A stretch of DNA of 64,000 bases, from the NCBI RefSeq assembly GCF_019703855.1, contig NZ_AP024086.1:558001-622000 (forward strand). Direction: 5' to 3'. Position 1 is the stretch's first letter. Each line of letters begins with the position of its first letter. Position numbers and translations under genes: made by a program. The notes under the pieces were generated by a model, which was given only the letters and a program-made list of their open reading frames with translations, had not been told where the DNA came from and did no database searches. Source of the DNA: Desulfomarina profundi (GTDB lineage: Bacteria > Desulfobacterota > Desulfobulbia > Desulfobulbales > Desulfocapsaceae). This document shows, in pieces, positions 8,927 to 18,386 of the stretch.

Positions 8927-10012
8927 CTACCTGTCATTTTTTACCAGCAGGATAAAACCGGCTAAGGAAAAAAGTATATGGATACTGGTAGCGGCCACCA
9001 GGGGTGAAACATATCCGGCGATGGCAAGGGATTGCAGGGCTCCCCATGCTCCCCAGGCAACAAAGGCAAGGCCGCAGCTTGCAGGGATGGCAACTGAGAG
9101 ATCTCTTCCCCACTTTCTATATGATATCAGTAGGATGGGTAGGCCAAGGAGGAGCAGCGGGATGCCCAGGAGCATGTATGATATGCGACCATAAAAGGTC
9201 GCAGTTGCTGCTCTTTTCTGGTATTCCACCTCTGCCCGGTCAATTTCCATATAAAGTTCCGTGAGTGAGAGCTCTGCAGATTTATTTTCAGGTACAAGAA
9301 AATCCTCAGGCTGTTCCCGGAGTATGATCTGTTTTATTTCAAAATTGGTTATTTTGTAATTTTCCCCCTCCCGCTCCTGGATCTGCCCATGCTTTAATAT
9401 CCACAGGTTTTTTTTGAGAGACCAGTCAGCAAATTCAGCAGTTACCAGCTCTTTGATGTTATAATTCTCATCCCATTCCGAATAGGAAAAATTCGTGAAA
9501 ACCAAATTTTTTGTATTTGGCCATCCAAAGGAATAAAAACCGTGTTCTCCTTTGTAGTAGTAGCGGTTTTTTCGAAGAATACCCAAGGGGACTTTGCCTT
9601 TTAACTGTTCGTACCAGATATTATTGGTAGTAGCATTGGTGTAGGGAAGCAACCATTCTGCCGCGGCAACAAAGAGCAGGGTAAAGAGCACGGCTCCGAC
9701 AAGAAACGGACGAATGATGAGACGCAGGGGAATTCCGCCGGCCTTTAAGGCAGTCAGTTCATTGCTGTGATTCAGGATTCCAAGGCTGATAACTCCGGAA
9801 AGCAGGATAAGAACCGGTCCAAGTTGGTCGACAATAAATGGAATTGTCATGATAAAATATTTGAGAGCCAGCGAAAGGGGCTTGCCGGCATTGCTGAAAT
9901 CATCAAATTTTTCAAAAAAATCAACCAGAAGATATATGGATACAAAGCCGGCGTTGACGGTAAAAAAGTATCTTATGAACTGGCTTAATAAATAACGATT
10001 GAGAAGATTCAC
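8927..10012 (-). CDS. lptG: LptF/LptG-family lipopolysaccharide export permease
   Basis: 361 residues. Three membrane helices lie in the first third and three near the C-terminus, flanking a periplasmic beta-jellyroll domain (about 130-260), which is the YjgP/YjgQ layout. LptG with LptF and the LptB ATPase extracts LPS from the inner membrane. The N-terminus MNLLNRYLLSQFIRYFF is typical, and LptG is favoured over LptF by overall resemblance only. It starts 8 bases after crcB on the same strand. LptB, LptF and LptC are not in the window. Confidence 0.85.
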   Translation of the reverse strand: MNLLNRYLLSQFIRYFFTVNAGFVSIYLLVDFFEKFDDFSNAGKPLSLALKYFIMTIPFIVDQLGPVLILLSGVISLGILNHSNELTALKAGGIPLRLIIRPFLVGAVLFTLLFVAAAEWLLPYTNATTNNIWYEQLKGKVPLGILRKNRYYYKGEHGFYSFGWPNTKNLVFTNFSYSEWDENYNIKELVTAEFADWSLKKNLWILKHGQIQEREGENYKITNFEIKQIILREQPEDFLVPENKSAELSLTELYMEIDRAEVEYQKRAATATFYGRISYMLLGIPLLLLGLPILLISYRKWGRDLSVAIPASCGLAFVAWGAWGALQSLAIAGYVSPLVAATSIHILFSLAGFILLVKNDR

Positions 10013-10020
10013 AAAAACCT

Positions 10021-10398
10021 CTAGAAACGAAAAAATCTGTGGCAGAGAAAGAAACCGAGGGCAACCATACCGAGACCGGCAATGTTGCTTAAGAAGAGAT
10101 AGCTGAGCGCCTGAATTGGTTCTCCTGCTTTAAAAAATTGAACACATTCTCTTGAAAAGGTGGAAAAGGTCGTAAAGCCGCCAAGAAAACCGGTAAACAG
10201 AAACAGTCTGAACTCATGACTTATATGAACTTCATCAAAATAACACCAGAAAATCCCAATAAAAAGTGATCCGAAGAGGTTGGCGAGGAAGGTTCCCAGG
10301 GGAAAGGTCGGGGCGAGCCTTGCTGCGCCGATGGCTATGCTGTATCTGCATATGGAGCCTATTCCCCCTCCCACTGCTATGGCTATAATATTTCCCAT
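10021..10398 (-). CDS. crcB: Fluoride channel Fluc/CrcB
   Basis: 125 residues with four hydrophobic helices. Family signatures are GGGIGSICRYSI near the N-terminus, PLGTFLANLFGSLFIG in helix 2 and GFLGGFTTFSTFSRE with the conserved Phe/Thr/Ser track. Dual-topology dimers export fluoride. It is upstream of lptG in what looks like a two-gene transcript. I saw no fluoride riboswitch consensus upstream. Confidence 0.93.
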   Translation of the reverse strand: MGNIIAIAVGGGIGSICRYSIAIGAARLAPTFPLGTFLANLFGSLFIGIFWCYFDEVHISHEFRLFLFTGFLGGFTTFSTFSRECVQFFKAGEPIQALSYLFLSNIAGLGMVALGFFLCHRFFRF

Positions 10399-11260
10399 GG
10401 ATTTTTGCCTGTTGAGTCAGATATTGACAAGTTCCGCTATATGTTTTTTAAAATTTCCGAGTTGTGGGCGTCCGATGGTGATCCATTTCGGTTTTTTACC
10501 TGATGTCCATCCTGAACAGTTTTTCGCCCGATTCCTGTATCTCTACAAAAAAATGTCCACATATACCTCAAGAAACTGTCCTTTTTTCTGTACTCCCGAA
10601 ACTCGGATAAAAATTTACTTTTCCGGGCAGGCAGGAGTACTGTTGTCAGGTTAATACAATGTTCTTCAGAGGTCAGTGCCTGAACTGATGAGAAATGCGG
10701 GCGAACTCAGTAACACTAGGTAACACTATAGCAGCATTGCGTCAAGTGGGGGATGATATTGAAGATGATCAGGTTCTATAGAGAGAGCCCCTTGTTTTTT
10801 ACTCAGGCATATTCGTTTTCCTGGTTTTATGGTTTCGGTTCAGTTCCCTGAATATTGTTGTGCTTTGAATATGTTCGAGCAGGTTACCTTTTCCCAGAAC
10901 CTTTCAAAACCTTGCAATTAAAATATACGATATGGTATAATAAGAACTTGTTGTGGTGTTGGCGTGCATTGCCTGTACAGAGTTATTGCGGGTAAAATGC
11001 TTTTTTCAGCGGTATAACTTTTTGGTGCCTTCTTCGAAAAAAGTCGTCCGGCAATGCTGAACTGTTCCGTGCACTTGTTTGGAGATCTGAGCGGAACTGA
11101 ATTCTATAGGAGGTGGCTGGCGTTTCAAAGCATTTCAGAAAAGGGCTGAAGGAAAGACACAGTTTTCAGACGCCTGCTGAATGCAATTAAAAGAACTCTC
11201 TTTGTTCGATGAAAGGACAGGAGGGAAAAACCTTTTATTGAAATACCACTGTTACCATTT
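10399..11260. other. Intergenic region of 862 bases
   Basis: It lies between the divergent crcB and DHH genes. No convincing gene is present on either strand. It contains one dispersed repeat (10679-10701) and is otherwise AT-rich. AGGAGGG at 11219-11225 lies too far from the downstream ATG to serve it. It probably holds promoters for both sides. Confidence 0.5.
10679..10701. repeat. Dispersed 23-bp repeat (CTGATGAGAAATGCGGG)
   Basis: Identical over 23 bases to 56368-56390. A shorter relative (TTATGAGAAATGCGGGC) ends near 8927. All are intergenic. Confidence 0.6.
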
Positions 11261-12282
11261 ATGGCTCGGAAACGAAAACGACTGAATTCTCAACAACTTT
11301 GTAAGCAGAAATACAAAAATACAGCTCGGGATCGATTACAGGCTTTCTGGGATGTTTTCGAAAAAGAGGATCAGGTTCTGGTTATAATCAATGCGGATCC
11401 CGATGCTCTGGCTTTTGCCCTGGCAATCAAACGACTTCTCCGTTACCGGGTAAAATGTGTTACCATTGCCCATCCTAACGAGATCAGGCGTCTCAATAAT
11501 GTTGCAATGGTTGAGCGGCTGAAAATTCCTCTGGTACGATTAAAGGATATAAAACCGAACGAGTTCAGTAAAAAGGTGATGGTTGATTCCCAGCCAAACC
11601 ACCTGCCCTGTTTTGAAAAACTCGAGATTGATGCCATTATTGATCATCATCCGATAGGTGGAGACTGGGATTCGGCCTTTATCGATATTCGTCCGGAATA
11701 TGGGGCAGCATCCTCCATGGCTGTTGAATACCTTCGGGCGGCGGGGATGAAACCTTCAGTGGCTCTTGCCACAGCACTATTCTACGGAATCAAGGTTGAT
11801 ACCCAGGATTTTGAGCGAAAATCGGTTCTTGCCGATGGTATATCCTTTCGTTACCTTTTCAATATTGCCAATCGCGATCTGGTGAGGAAATTTGAACTCA
11901 CTGATCTCAGGCGTTCTGAACTGAAATATTTTAATATTGCTCTGTCTGAGCTGAAATATTCCAAACGCAGATATTATAGTCACGTCGGTCGGGTCAGAAG
12001 CCCTGATGTTTTGGTCATTGTTGCTGATTTTCTTAATCATGTCGGTGAGATAGATTGGGTGTTCGTTTCCGGGATCCATGGGGAGAAACTTGTTGTCATT
12101 TTTCGCTGTGACGGGTACCGGAAAAGTGCCGGGAAGCTGGCCGACAAGATATTTGGTAAAGTGGGATCAGCCGGGGGCATAAGGGTGCCGCCAGAGCGGA
12201 AGTCCCTTTGAAAAATCTAAATCTCGGAGATAAAGAGTTTTCATCCGATATTTTGAAACGACTTATTATGAGGCATATTTAA
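11261..12282 (+). CDS. DHH-family phosphoesterase (NrnA-like), frameshifted near the C-terminus
   Basis: The N-terminal DHH domain shows NADPDALAFA, VDSQPNH and IIDHHPIGG, the metal-binding motifs of oligoribonuclease/pAp phosphatase-type enzymes. The C-terminal DHHA1 domain should end with a GGH motif. As read, the frame goes off at the G run 12173-12177 and stops early at about 12211. With one extra G it reads SAGGHKGAARAEVPLK and continues to TAA 12280-12282, giving about 340 residues and restoring GGH. The likely role is nanoRNA degradation or pAp hydrolysis. The ATG at 11261 lacks an obvious ribosome site. Confidence 0.8.
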
Positions 12283-12339
12283 TCTGTATTATTCCTGTCA
12301 GCTACTGAAGTTGTCGCCGCCGGGGAATTTTGAAACCTA

Positions 12340-12471
12340 AATCCCGCAGGGCAAGGGAATAAAGAAAAAACAATCTCACTCGGATAGTGAGCAATACAGC
12401 CCGTATTACGACATGATAATTATCTGTTTATACAGTATAAATATTTTTCTTTATTCCCGAAGTGCAGGATT
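12340..12471. other. Structured multi-hairpin element upstream of the glgC pair
   Basis: GGGAATAAAGAAAAA (12355-12369) and its exact reverse complement (12444-12458) form a perfect 15-bp closing stem. Inside lie three further small hairpins: CTCACT/AGTGAG (12375-12391), AATAC/GTATT (about 12393-12407) and TTTATA/TATAAA (about 12427-12441). Outside, AATCC/GGATT and GCA/TGC can pair. The element is in the 292-base gap before glgC and could be a leader RNA or a small mobile palindrome. No known riboswitch class was recognised. Confidence 0.5.
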
Positions 12472-12574
12472 CAGGTGAAAATTTCCCAGTGGCACTAAGA
12501 TGTTGGGTTGGGTATATTCAGAGGGAAAGCAATAGTTATAATTTCCTTCAGCACTTTTACCGGAAGGCAAAACA

Positions 12575-13824
12575 ATGCTCAAACCCACTACGTTGGCAAT
12601 GATTCTGGCGGGTGGTCGGGTTGATGAACTTGGAGTCCTGACCTATTTTCGCCCCAAATCGGCTGTCCCTTTCGGGGGATTTGGTCGTGTAATCGATTTC
12701 TCATTGAGCAACCTGATGAACTCGGGAATTGAGCAGGTTGCCATCCTCAGTCAATATCGCAGCTTTTCTCTCATAAATCACATAGGTACTGGAGCTGCCT
12801 GGGACATGATCGGCCGGTATCGCCATATTTCCATACTCCCCCCCTTTCAGGGAATGGAGGCAACTGACTGGTATCGAGGATCTGCGGATGCGGTCTATAA
12901 AAATATGGATTTCATACAACATCATGATCCTGAAGAGGTTTTGATTCTGTCGGGAGATCACATATATAAAATGGATTATCAGGAGTTGATTGACTACCAC
13001 TATGAAAAGGGTGCGGACCTGACCGTGGCCTTTACCCCGGTTCCGCTGGAAACGGCCCACCGTTTCGGCATTGCTTCCCTTGACGATGAGGATGGAGATC
13101 GGGGAGGCAGGGTTACGGCCTATGACGAAAAGCCGTCAACCCCCAATCAAGGTGGGCATCCATGACAATTCTCTGTTTTAATACCGACGTTCTCTGTCGT
13201 GCCCTGGAGGAAAACCAGACCGGGGAATCATACCATTTCGGTCGCGATATTATCCCCATGCTGCTTGATGGAAATTACAAGGTATATGGTTATAAGTTCA
13301 ATGGATATTGGGGGTATACCCGGACAATCAATGAATTCTGGCAGTCAAACATGGATCTTCTCGGGCCTGATCCCCGTATTGATCTTGAAAAGTGGGTGTT
13401 CAGGACGAATATGGATCACAGGGGTATCAGGGATCAGGAACCTGCTCTGCTCGAAGAAAATGCTGTTGTGCAGAACAGTTTACTCTATAACGGCTGCAAG
13501 GTAGCAGGAAGTGTACGAAATTCTATTCTCTTTCCTGGAGTTCATGTTCGGCAGGGTGCAGTCGTGGAAAATTCAGTTCTTTTTTTCGATAATTCAATTG
13601 GGGAAAACTGCCGCTTGAATACAGTTGTCAGTGATGTGAACACCAGTTTCGGTGCCGGTGCGAATATTGGTGCAAAGACAGGCTCTGTTGCAGAGGAGAT
13701 CACTGTTATTGGCTGGAATAATGAAGTGCCTGACAATATCCGGATTGGCGCAGGTGCAGTTGTGCATCCGCGCAGGAAAGGAAAGTGGCCGGAATATGTG
13801 AGGCCCGGGGAGGTGCTGAAATGA
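12575..13824 (+). CDS. glgC: ADP-glucose pyrophosphorylase-like protein 1 (frameshifted), variant active-site loop
   Basis: The nucleotidyltransferase domain has KSAVPFGG, WYRGSADAV and LSGDHIYKMDY, followed by a left-handed beta-helix. Two frames are joined by adding one C in the run 13140-13144, which restores DEKPSTPQSRWASM, the family DEKP..P segment. GlgC makes ADP-glucose from glucose-1-phosphate and ATP for glycogen. Here the usual GGxGxRLxxLT loop is GGRVDELGVLT and lacks the canonical Arg, so the subunit may be weakly active or regulatory. GGAAGG precedes the ATG. Its TGA overlaps the ATG of the second copy. Confidence 0.85.
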
Positions 13825-15089
13825 GAAAGGCAAAGGAAGCTCTGGTCCTCCTGCTTGCCGGTGGTGTAGGCAGTCGCTTGAATATACTTGTGCAGAAACG
13901 TGCAAAACCAGCTGTTCCCTTTGCCGGAATCTATAGAATTATAGATTTCAGCCTGAGCAATGTCATGAACTCGGGCTTGCAGAAAGTGGGAGTTCTGACC
14001 CAGTATAAGCCACTCTCCCTGATGGATCATTTGAGTCATGGAGAACCATGGGATTTTACAGGCAGAGGACGGGGAGTTAAAATTCTTCCTCCTCGTACGG
14101 GGGAACTCGAATCAGACTGGTACAGGGGAACGGCTGATGCTGTACGCAGGAATCTTGATTTTATTCGTGCCAATCCCGCGAAAGAAGTCGTTATTCTGTC
14201 CGGTGATCATATCTATCATATGGATTTTGATGCCATGATAGAATTTCATCGGGCCAAAAATGCGGATGTAACCATTGCCATGATGGTGGTTTCAAAGAGT
14301 GAAATACATCAGTTCGGGGCCGGTATTACAGACAGGGATGACAGAATTATAGACTGGGAGGAAAAACCGAAGGAACCGAAGACGAACCTGGCATCCATGG
14401 GAATATATGTTTTTGACTATGATTATCTGCTGGATACTCTTTCCCGCAACTCGCTGGAATTGGATTTTGGTATGGATATCCTGCCCAGAGCTATCAGGGA
14501 GGATAATGTTTTTGCCTATCCGTTTTATGGATACTGGAGGGATGTGGGCACTGTACAGGCCTACTGGGAAGCGAATATGGATGTTATTCGAAAAAACAGT
14601 GGTATTTCTCCACACGATTGGAATATCAGAACAAATATAGAAGCTGGAAACCGGTTTGCTGATCGTCCTCCCGCCAGGTTTGGTTCCAGGGCCAAGGTCC
14701 ATTCTTCTCTTATTTCAGCCGGAAGTACTATCAGGGGTGATGTCCAACAGTCAGTTCTTGCCCCGGGAGTAGTGGTGGAAGAGGGTGCCGTGGTGAGAAA
14801 TTCCGTAATTTTTTCGGATTGTGTAGTAAAAAAAGGTGCAAAAATTGATTATGCAATTCTTGATAAAAGGGTTTGTGTAGAGAAAGACGCAGAAATCGGT
14901 TGTGGCAGAAATCACGCGGTAGCCAACAAACTTAATCCGGATCATCTCTATTCCGGAATTACTCTTGTTGGGAAGGGAACGCATATTCCCGCGGAGCTGC
15001 GTATCGGCAGAAACTGTGCAATCCATTCCACCGTAAATCTTGCGGATTTTTCCGGAAAAATAATTGAAGATGGTGAGTCGTTGATCTAA
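13821..15089 (+). CDS. glgC: ADP-glucose pyrophosphorylase 2
   Basis: 422 residues. The ATG at 13821 overlaps the previous stop as ATGA, indicating translational coupling. The catalytic loop LLAGGVGSRLNIL, KPAVPFAG, WYRGTADAVRRN, LSGDHIYHMDFDAM and WEEKPKEPK are all intact. A C-terminal left-handed beta-helix carries hexapeptide-like repeats (VVEEGAVVRNSVIFSDC). It should be the catalytic member of a GlgC pair, giving ADP-glucose for glycogen synthesis. No glycogen synthase or branching enzyme is nearby. Confidence 0.92.
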   Translation: MRKAKEALVLLLAGGVGSRLNILVQKRAKPAVPFAGIYRIIDFSLSNVMNSGLQKVGVLTQYKPLSLMDHLSHGEPWDFTGRGRGVKILPPRTGELESDWYRGTADAVRRNLDFIRANPAKEVVILSGDHIYHMDFDAMIEFHRAKNADVTIAMMVVSKSEIHQFGAGITDRDDRIIDWEEKPKEPKTNLASMGIYVFDYDYLLDTLSRNSLELDFGMDILPRAIREDNVFAYPFYGYWRDVGTVQAYWEANMDVIRKNSGISPHDWNIRTNIEAGNRFADRPPARFGSRAKVHSSLISAGSTIRGDVQQSVLAPGVVVEEGAVVRNSVIFSDCVVKKGAKIDYAILDKRVCVEKDAEIGCGRNHAVANKLNPDHLYSGITLVGKGTHIPAELRIGRNCAIHSTVNLADFSGKIIEDGESLI

Positions 15090-15151
15090 CTGTTTTTACT
15101 TGAAAAAATAATATTGTACGAATATGAGAGTGGGGAAACACAGAAAAACCA

Positions 15152-15179
15152 TTGCGGTTTAAAATAACTTGGGTATTAT
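15152..15179 (+). promoter_or_regulatory. Candidate sigma-70 promoter for tRNA-Arg
   Basis: TTGCGG (15152-15157) and TATTAT (15174-15179) are separated by 16 bases and end 23 bases before the tRNA. Confidence 0.4.
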
Positions 15180-15202
15180 TTCGCTTTCAAAAACTGCATG
15201 AT

Positions 15203-15278
15203 GCCCCCGTAGCTCAGGGGATAGAGCACAGGATTCCTAATCCTGGTGCCGCACGTTCGAATCGTGCCGGGGGCACCA
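15203..15278 (+). tRNA. tRNA-Arg (anticodon CCT)
   Basis: A 76-base cloverleaf with CCA encoded. The acceptor stem GCCCCCG pairs with CGGGGGC and the discriminator is A. The anticodon arm is CAGGA-TTCCTAA-TCCTG, giving anticodon CCT for AGG codons, and the T-arm has GTTCGAATC. It is followed directly by a strong terminator. Confidence 0.95.
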
Positions 15279-15287
15279 GAAAAATCA

Positions 15288-15323
15288 AAGGTCGAAGAGT
15301 TTCAGCTCTTCGACCTTTTTTTT
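15288..15323 (+). terminator. Rho-independent terminator after tRNA-Arg
   Basis: AAAGGTCGAAGAG and its near-complement CTCTTCGACCTTT form a 12-bp-class stem around a 5-base loop, followed by eight T. The A-run on the left makes it usable in both directions, so it can also end the convergent minus-strand gene at 15350. Confidence 0.9.
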
Positions 15324-15349
15324 GACTACATTTATGATAAGGGGTTCTA

Positions 15350-16057
15350 TCAGTCCCTGCTGCCTCCAAAAAAGCGGAGCAGCATGAGGAAGAGATTGAT
15401 GAAATCAAGGTACAATGTGAGTGCACCCATGATGGCCCCTTTCTTTATCATTTCCATCCCCTGACTCATAATTCCTTCTTCTCCGATTCTCTTTATTTTC
15501 TGCACATCATAGGCGGTCAGCCCAGTGAAAATAAAGACTCCAAGGATGGAAATCATCCAGGCCATTCCGGAGCTTTTCAGGAAGATATTGACGATCGAAG
15601 CAATGATTATACCAATAAGCCCCATGAAAAGAAAAGACCCCCAGCCTGACAGGTCCCGCTTAGTGACCAGTCCGTAAACAGCCATGGCTCCGAACATTCC
15701 GGCTGTTATAAAAAATGTTCCGGCAATGGAAGAGCTGGTATAGGCCAGGAAGATGACAGACAATGTAAGACCGTTGAGAACGGAGTAGCCGATAAACAGG
15801 CTCGATGCTGTTGAGGCCTGTATCTTCCCGATGCGGGCTGAAAGGTAGAAGACCATCCCCAGTTCCGCGAGAACCAGGATGAAAAAAAGCGGGCTGCCGA
15901 TGATTGTCATGGCCAGGCCGGTGGATGCGGTAAAATACGCTACCAGTCCGGTAATTCCAAGACCGGCTGCCATCCAGTTGAATACCTTTGCGAGAAAAAG
16001 CGTAGACGCCTGTTGCCTTGCCTGGGCAATTGTCATTTGTCCTGTTGTTTCGTACAT
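15350..16057 (-). CDS. Bax inhibitor-1 / YccA-family membrane protein
   Basis: About 235 residues with seven hydrophobic helices and the BI-1 ending GLTAYDVQKIKRI, then YLDFINLFLMLLRFFGG. YbhL/YccA relatives are inner-membrane proteins. Some act as pH-gated calcium leak channels, and YccA modulates FtsH. The start is placed at the ATG of MYETTGQMTIAQARQQ because AAGGAG lies 8 bases upstream; a longer upstream reading has no such site. No neighbour hints at a specific role. Confidence 0.88.
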   Translation of the reverse strand: MYETTGQMTIAQARQQASTLFLAKVFNWMAAGLGITGLVAYFTASTGLAMTIIGSPLFFILVLAELGMVFYLSARIGKIQASTASSLFIGYSVLNGLTLSVIFLAYTSSSIAGTFFITAGMFGAMAVYGLVTKRDLSGWGSFLFMGLIGIIIASIVNIFLKSSGMAWMISILGVFIFTGLTAYDVQKIKRIGEEGIMSQGMEMIKKGAIMGALTLYLDFINLFLMLLRFFGGSRD

Positions 16058-16435
16058 AATATACTCCTTATCTTTGAATTTGTGCAATGGTACCATCTCA
16101 CCTGAAATCAAGCAGGTAAAAAAACCACTTGTAACCCGTCAAATACTCACGAATTCAAGTTCCAGGAGAAAACAGGGAGATTGACCAGATGTTTTCCTAT
16201 ATATTCTGACATATAATAACCACTTCCAAGGGAGCTGCAACCGATTTCCCGTATCGAAAAGTCAATAAAATGGAGGTTTGAACCACTTGACTTTCAGGAG
16301 AGTTGGATGTTCCGACTATCGCTGATTGGATGATATGGGAATTAGAACGAGTCATAATGAAATCGTTGATCCAAGCAGTGACGGCACTGCTCGGGATCAT
16401 CACTTTATTTTGTTCTCCTGCGGAAAAATCCTGTT
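16058..16435. other. Intergenic region of 378 bases
   Basis: Apart from the AAGGAG site just upstream of the BI-1 start, I see no gene, repeat or terminator that can be supported here. Confidence 0.4.
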
Positions 16436-17251
16436 TTAATTGCACCACTGTTTTTCACAGGGGATTCCGTCGTAATCTCCATCTATTTTCACACCAGGAC
16501 AGTTACGCAAGTAAAATTTTGCTTCTGCACAGGACGTCATTTCCGAACAGTATATTTTCCCTCTACATTGAAAACTTTTTTGTCCTCCACTTTTGATGAG
16601 AAAAAGAGCAGCTGTGGCGGTAAGCAGACCAAATATGGAAATAACAAATGGTTTTCTGGCGGCCTTCCAGTGGGCAAAAAGAAAGATCACTGAAACAAGT
16701 GGAATGAAGATGCAGCCCAGCCCCCAGAGCATGCTTGTGCGAAAGGCTGCCACTGCATACATCAGTGAGCCTGTTGCAAAAACAGCCATGCCCAGCAGGA
16801 GAAGAGCTGTTGTTGTTTTGCCGATGCTTGTTTCCAGGGAAAGCGTTTTCTTGAAAACAGCAGCCCACTCGGTAAATGATGGCACGTGCAGGGTTGTGAT
16901 CAAATTCGTAGTGTTATTTTTGCTGGAAGGGTCTGGAGCAGTGGAGACAAGAGCCTTGATCCGATCCATTGTGTTTTTGTCAAAGTGCGAAATTTTAAGA
17001 GATCGACCGTTATGGATCACCTCAACCATGTTGATGTCCTTTTGGTCAAATTCCATGAGGATACCGTTGGTACTGCAGTGGATCCGGCTGTTTTTTATTT
17101 GTAATTCACTGCAGTAAATGCTCTCTGCATTGGTTCGGGGAAAAATAAAATAATCAGTTGCCGCATTCGCATCAGCCGGGTGTAGTTGAAAAAAAGCAAG
17201 GAACTGCAGGAGAACAGAAGAAATCACTGATCGGTATATCGTCATATTCAT
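16436..17251 (-). CDS. Membrane protein with C-terminal Excalibur-type domain
   Basis: 271 residues. A signal peptide is followed by a soluble N-terminal region of about 130 residues, three hydrophobic helices (about 150-230) and a C-terminal cysteine-rich segment. That segment runs SCAEAKFYLRNCPGVKIDGDYDGIPCE, split as C-x(n)-NCPG..DxDxDGIPCE, and matches the Excalibur calcium-binding motif. In other proteins this domain sits outside the membrane on surface nucleases and unknown factors. The start follows CAGGAGATAATT and lies 2 bases after the epimerase stop, so the two genes are translationally linked. The function is unknown. Confidence 0.75.
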   Translation of the reverse strand: MNMTIYRSVISSVLLQFLAFFQLHPADANAATDYFIFPRTNAESIYCSELQIKNSRIHCSTNGILMEFDQKDINMVEVIHNGRSLKISHFDKNTMDRIKALVSTAPDPSSKNNTTNLITTLHVPSFTEWAAVFKKTLSLETSIGKTTTALLLLGMAVFATGSLMYAVAAFRTSMLWGLGCIFIPLVSVIFLFAHWKAARKPFVISIFGLLTATAALFLIKSGGQKSFQCRGKIYCSEMTSCAEAKFYLRNCPGVKIDGDYDGIPCEKQWCN

Positions 17252-17253
17252 AA

Positions 17254-18345
17254 TTATCTCCTGTAAACGATACCAGTGATATCATGAATACCGAACCCTG
17301 GTTCGTCACCCAGTACTATTTTAGATTCGTTAAAGACCGCACCACCGATGACCGGGTCCTCACTGCAGAGAACAGGACCATCCAGGTCAATTCTGGTTAT
17401 GATGCTTTTTGCCGCACCGAGGTGGGCAGCGGCCGTAACACTGACCTTAGCTTCAAGCATACAGCCTATCATGCATTCAACACCATAAACTTCAGCAATT
17501 GATGTGATTTTCAGGGCATTGTGGATACCTCCTGATTTCATAAGCTTGATATTTATGAGATCGGCAGCCCTTCGTTCCAGTATCCTGATGGCATCCATGG
17601 GACTGAAAAGGCTCTCGTCGGCCAGGGTCGGAATGGAGACATTGTCGGTTACATGTTTTAATCCGTCGATATCATGGGCCTGTACAGGCTGTTCCACAAA
17701 TTCGATTTCGATACCTGCATCCTCCATTTTTCTCAAAGTCAGTACAGCCTCCTTGGGAGTCCACCCCTGGTTGGCATCAATTCGCAGACGAACATGGGGA
17801 CCCACCGCTTTGCGGATGGTTTTCATTCTTGCCAAGTCCTTCTTTACATCCTTGCCGACTTTGATTTTCAGTGTTGTATATCCGGAATTTACAGCATTTC
17901 GACTGTCTTCAGCCATCTCCTCGGGCCCGTTTACACTGATTGTGATATCAGTTGTGATTTCTTTTCCATGGCCGCCAAGGAGTTTATATACAGGAGCCCC
18001 GTGAAGCTGACCGAACAGGTCGTAGACGGCAATATCAACTGCAGCTTTGGCACTGGAGTTTTTGACGATTGATCCATGCAGGTTCAACATGATTTTTTCG
18101 AGATTTTCAATGTCAAGACCAGTGATGGCAGGTCTGATATGATCTTCAATGGCACCGATAATCGCTCCCGCAGTGTCACCTGTGATAACACCTGTCGGGG
18201 CTGCTTCACCGTAACCGATATGGCCGGTGTCCGTTATGATTTTCACAATGATATCATTGACACTGTTCACAGTGCGCAATGCGGTTTTAAAAGGAGTTTT
18301 CAGGGGGACGGAAATGGATCCGATTTTTATATCCGTAATTTTCAT
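17254..18345 (-). CDS. Dipeptide epimerase (L-Ala-D/L-Glu type), enolase superfamily
   Basis: 363 residues of the muconate-lactonising-enzyme subgroup. The catalytic lysine pair lies in TLKIKVG (KxK) and NIKLMKSGG, and the metal ligands in RIDANQGW, FVEQPV and LADES. Ala-Glu epimerases recycle murein peptides by interconverting L-Ala-D-Glu and L-Ala-L-Glu. Substrate assignment from sequence alone is uncertain, since related epimerases act on other dipeptides. A D-amino-acid-transaminase-like gene lies close by at 19594. Confidence 0.82.
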   Translation of the reverse strand: MKITDIKIGSISVPLKTPFKTALRTVNSVNDIIVKIITDTGHIGYGEAAPTGVITGDTAGAIIGAIEDHIRPAITGLDIENLEKIMLNLHGSIVKNSSAKAAVDIAVYDLFGQLHGAPVYKLLGGHGKEITTDITISVNGPEEMAEDSRNAVNSGYTTLKIKVGKDVKKDLARMKTIRKAVGPHVRLRIDANQGWTPKEAVLTLRKMEDAGIEIEFVEQPVQAHDIDGLKHVTDNVSIPTLADESLFSPMDAIRILERRAADLINIKLMKSGGIHNALKITSIAEVYGVECMIGCMLEAKVSVTAAAHLGAAKSIITRIDLDGPVLCSEDPVIGGAVFNESKIVLGDEPGFGIHDITGIVYRR

Positions 18346-18386
18346 TGGCCTTGTCCTTTTTGATAAAGGTGATAAATAGTAGACAT

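Noticed and set aside
10399-10460. Fluoride riboswitch upstream of crcB
   Set aside because: The conserved riboswitch core was not found on the minus strand.
15203-15278. Integration site (att) at tRNA-Arg
   Set aside because: No duplicate of the tRNA 3-prime end and no integrase gene lie nearby.
16197-16448. 83-codon minus-strand frame downstream of the Excalibur gene
   Set aside because: No ribosome site, no family resemblance and atypical composition.
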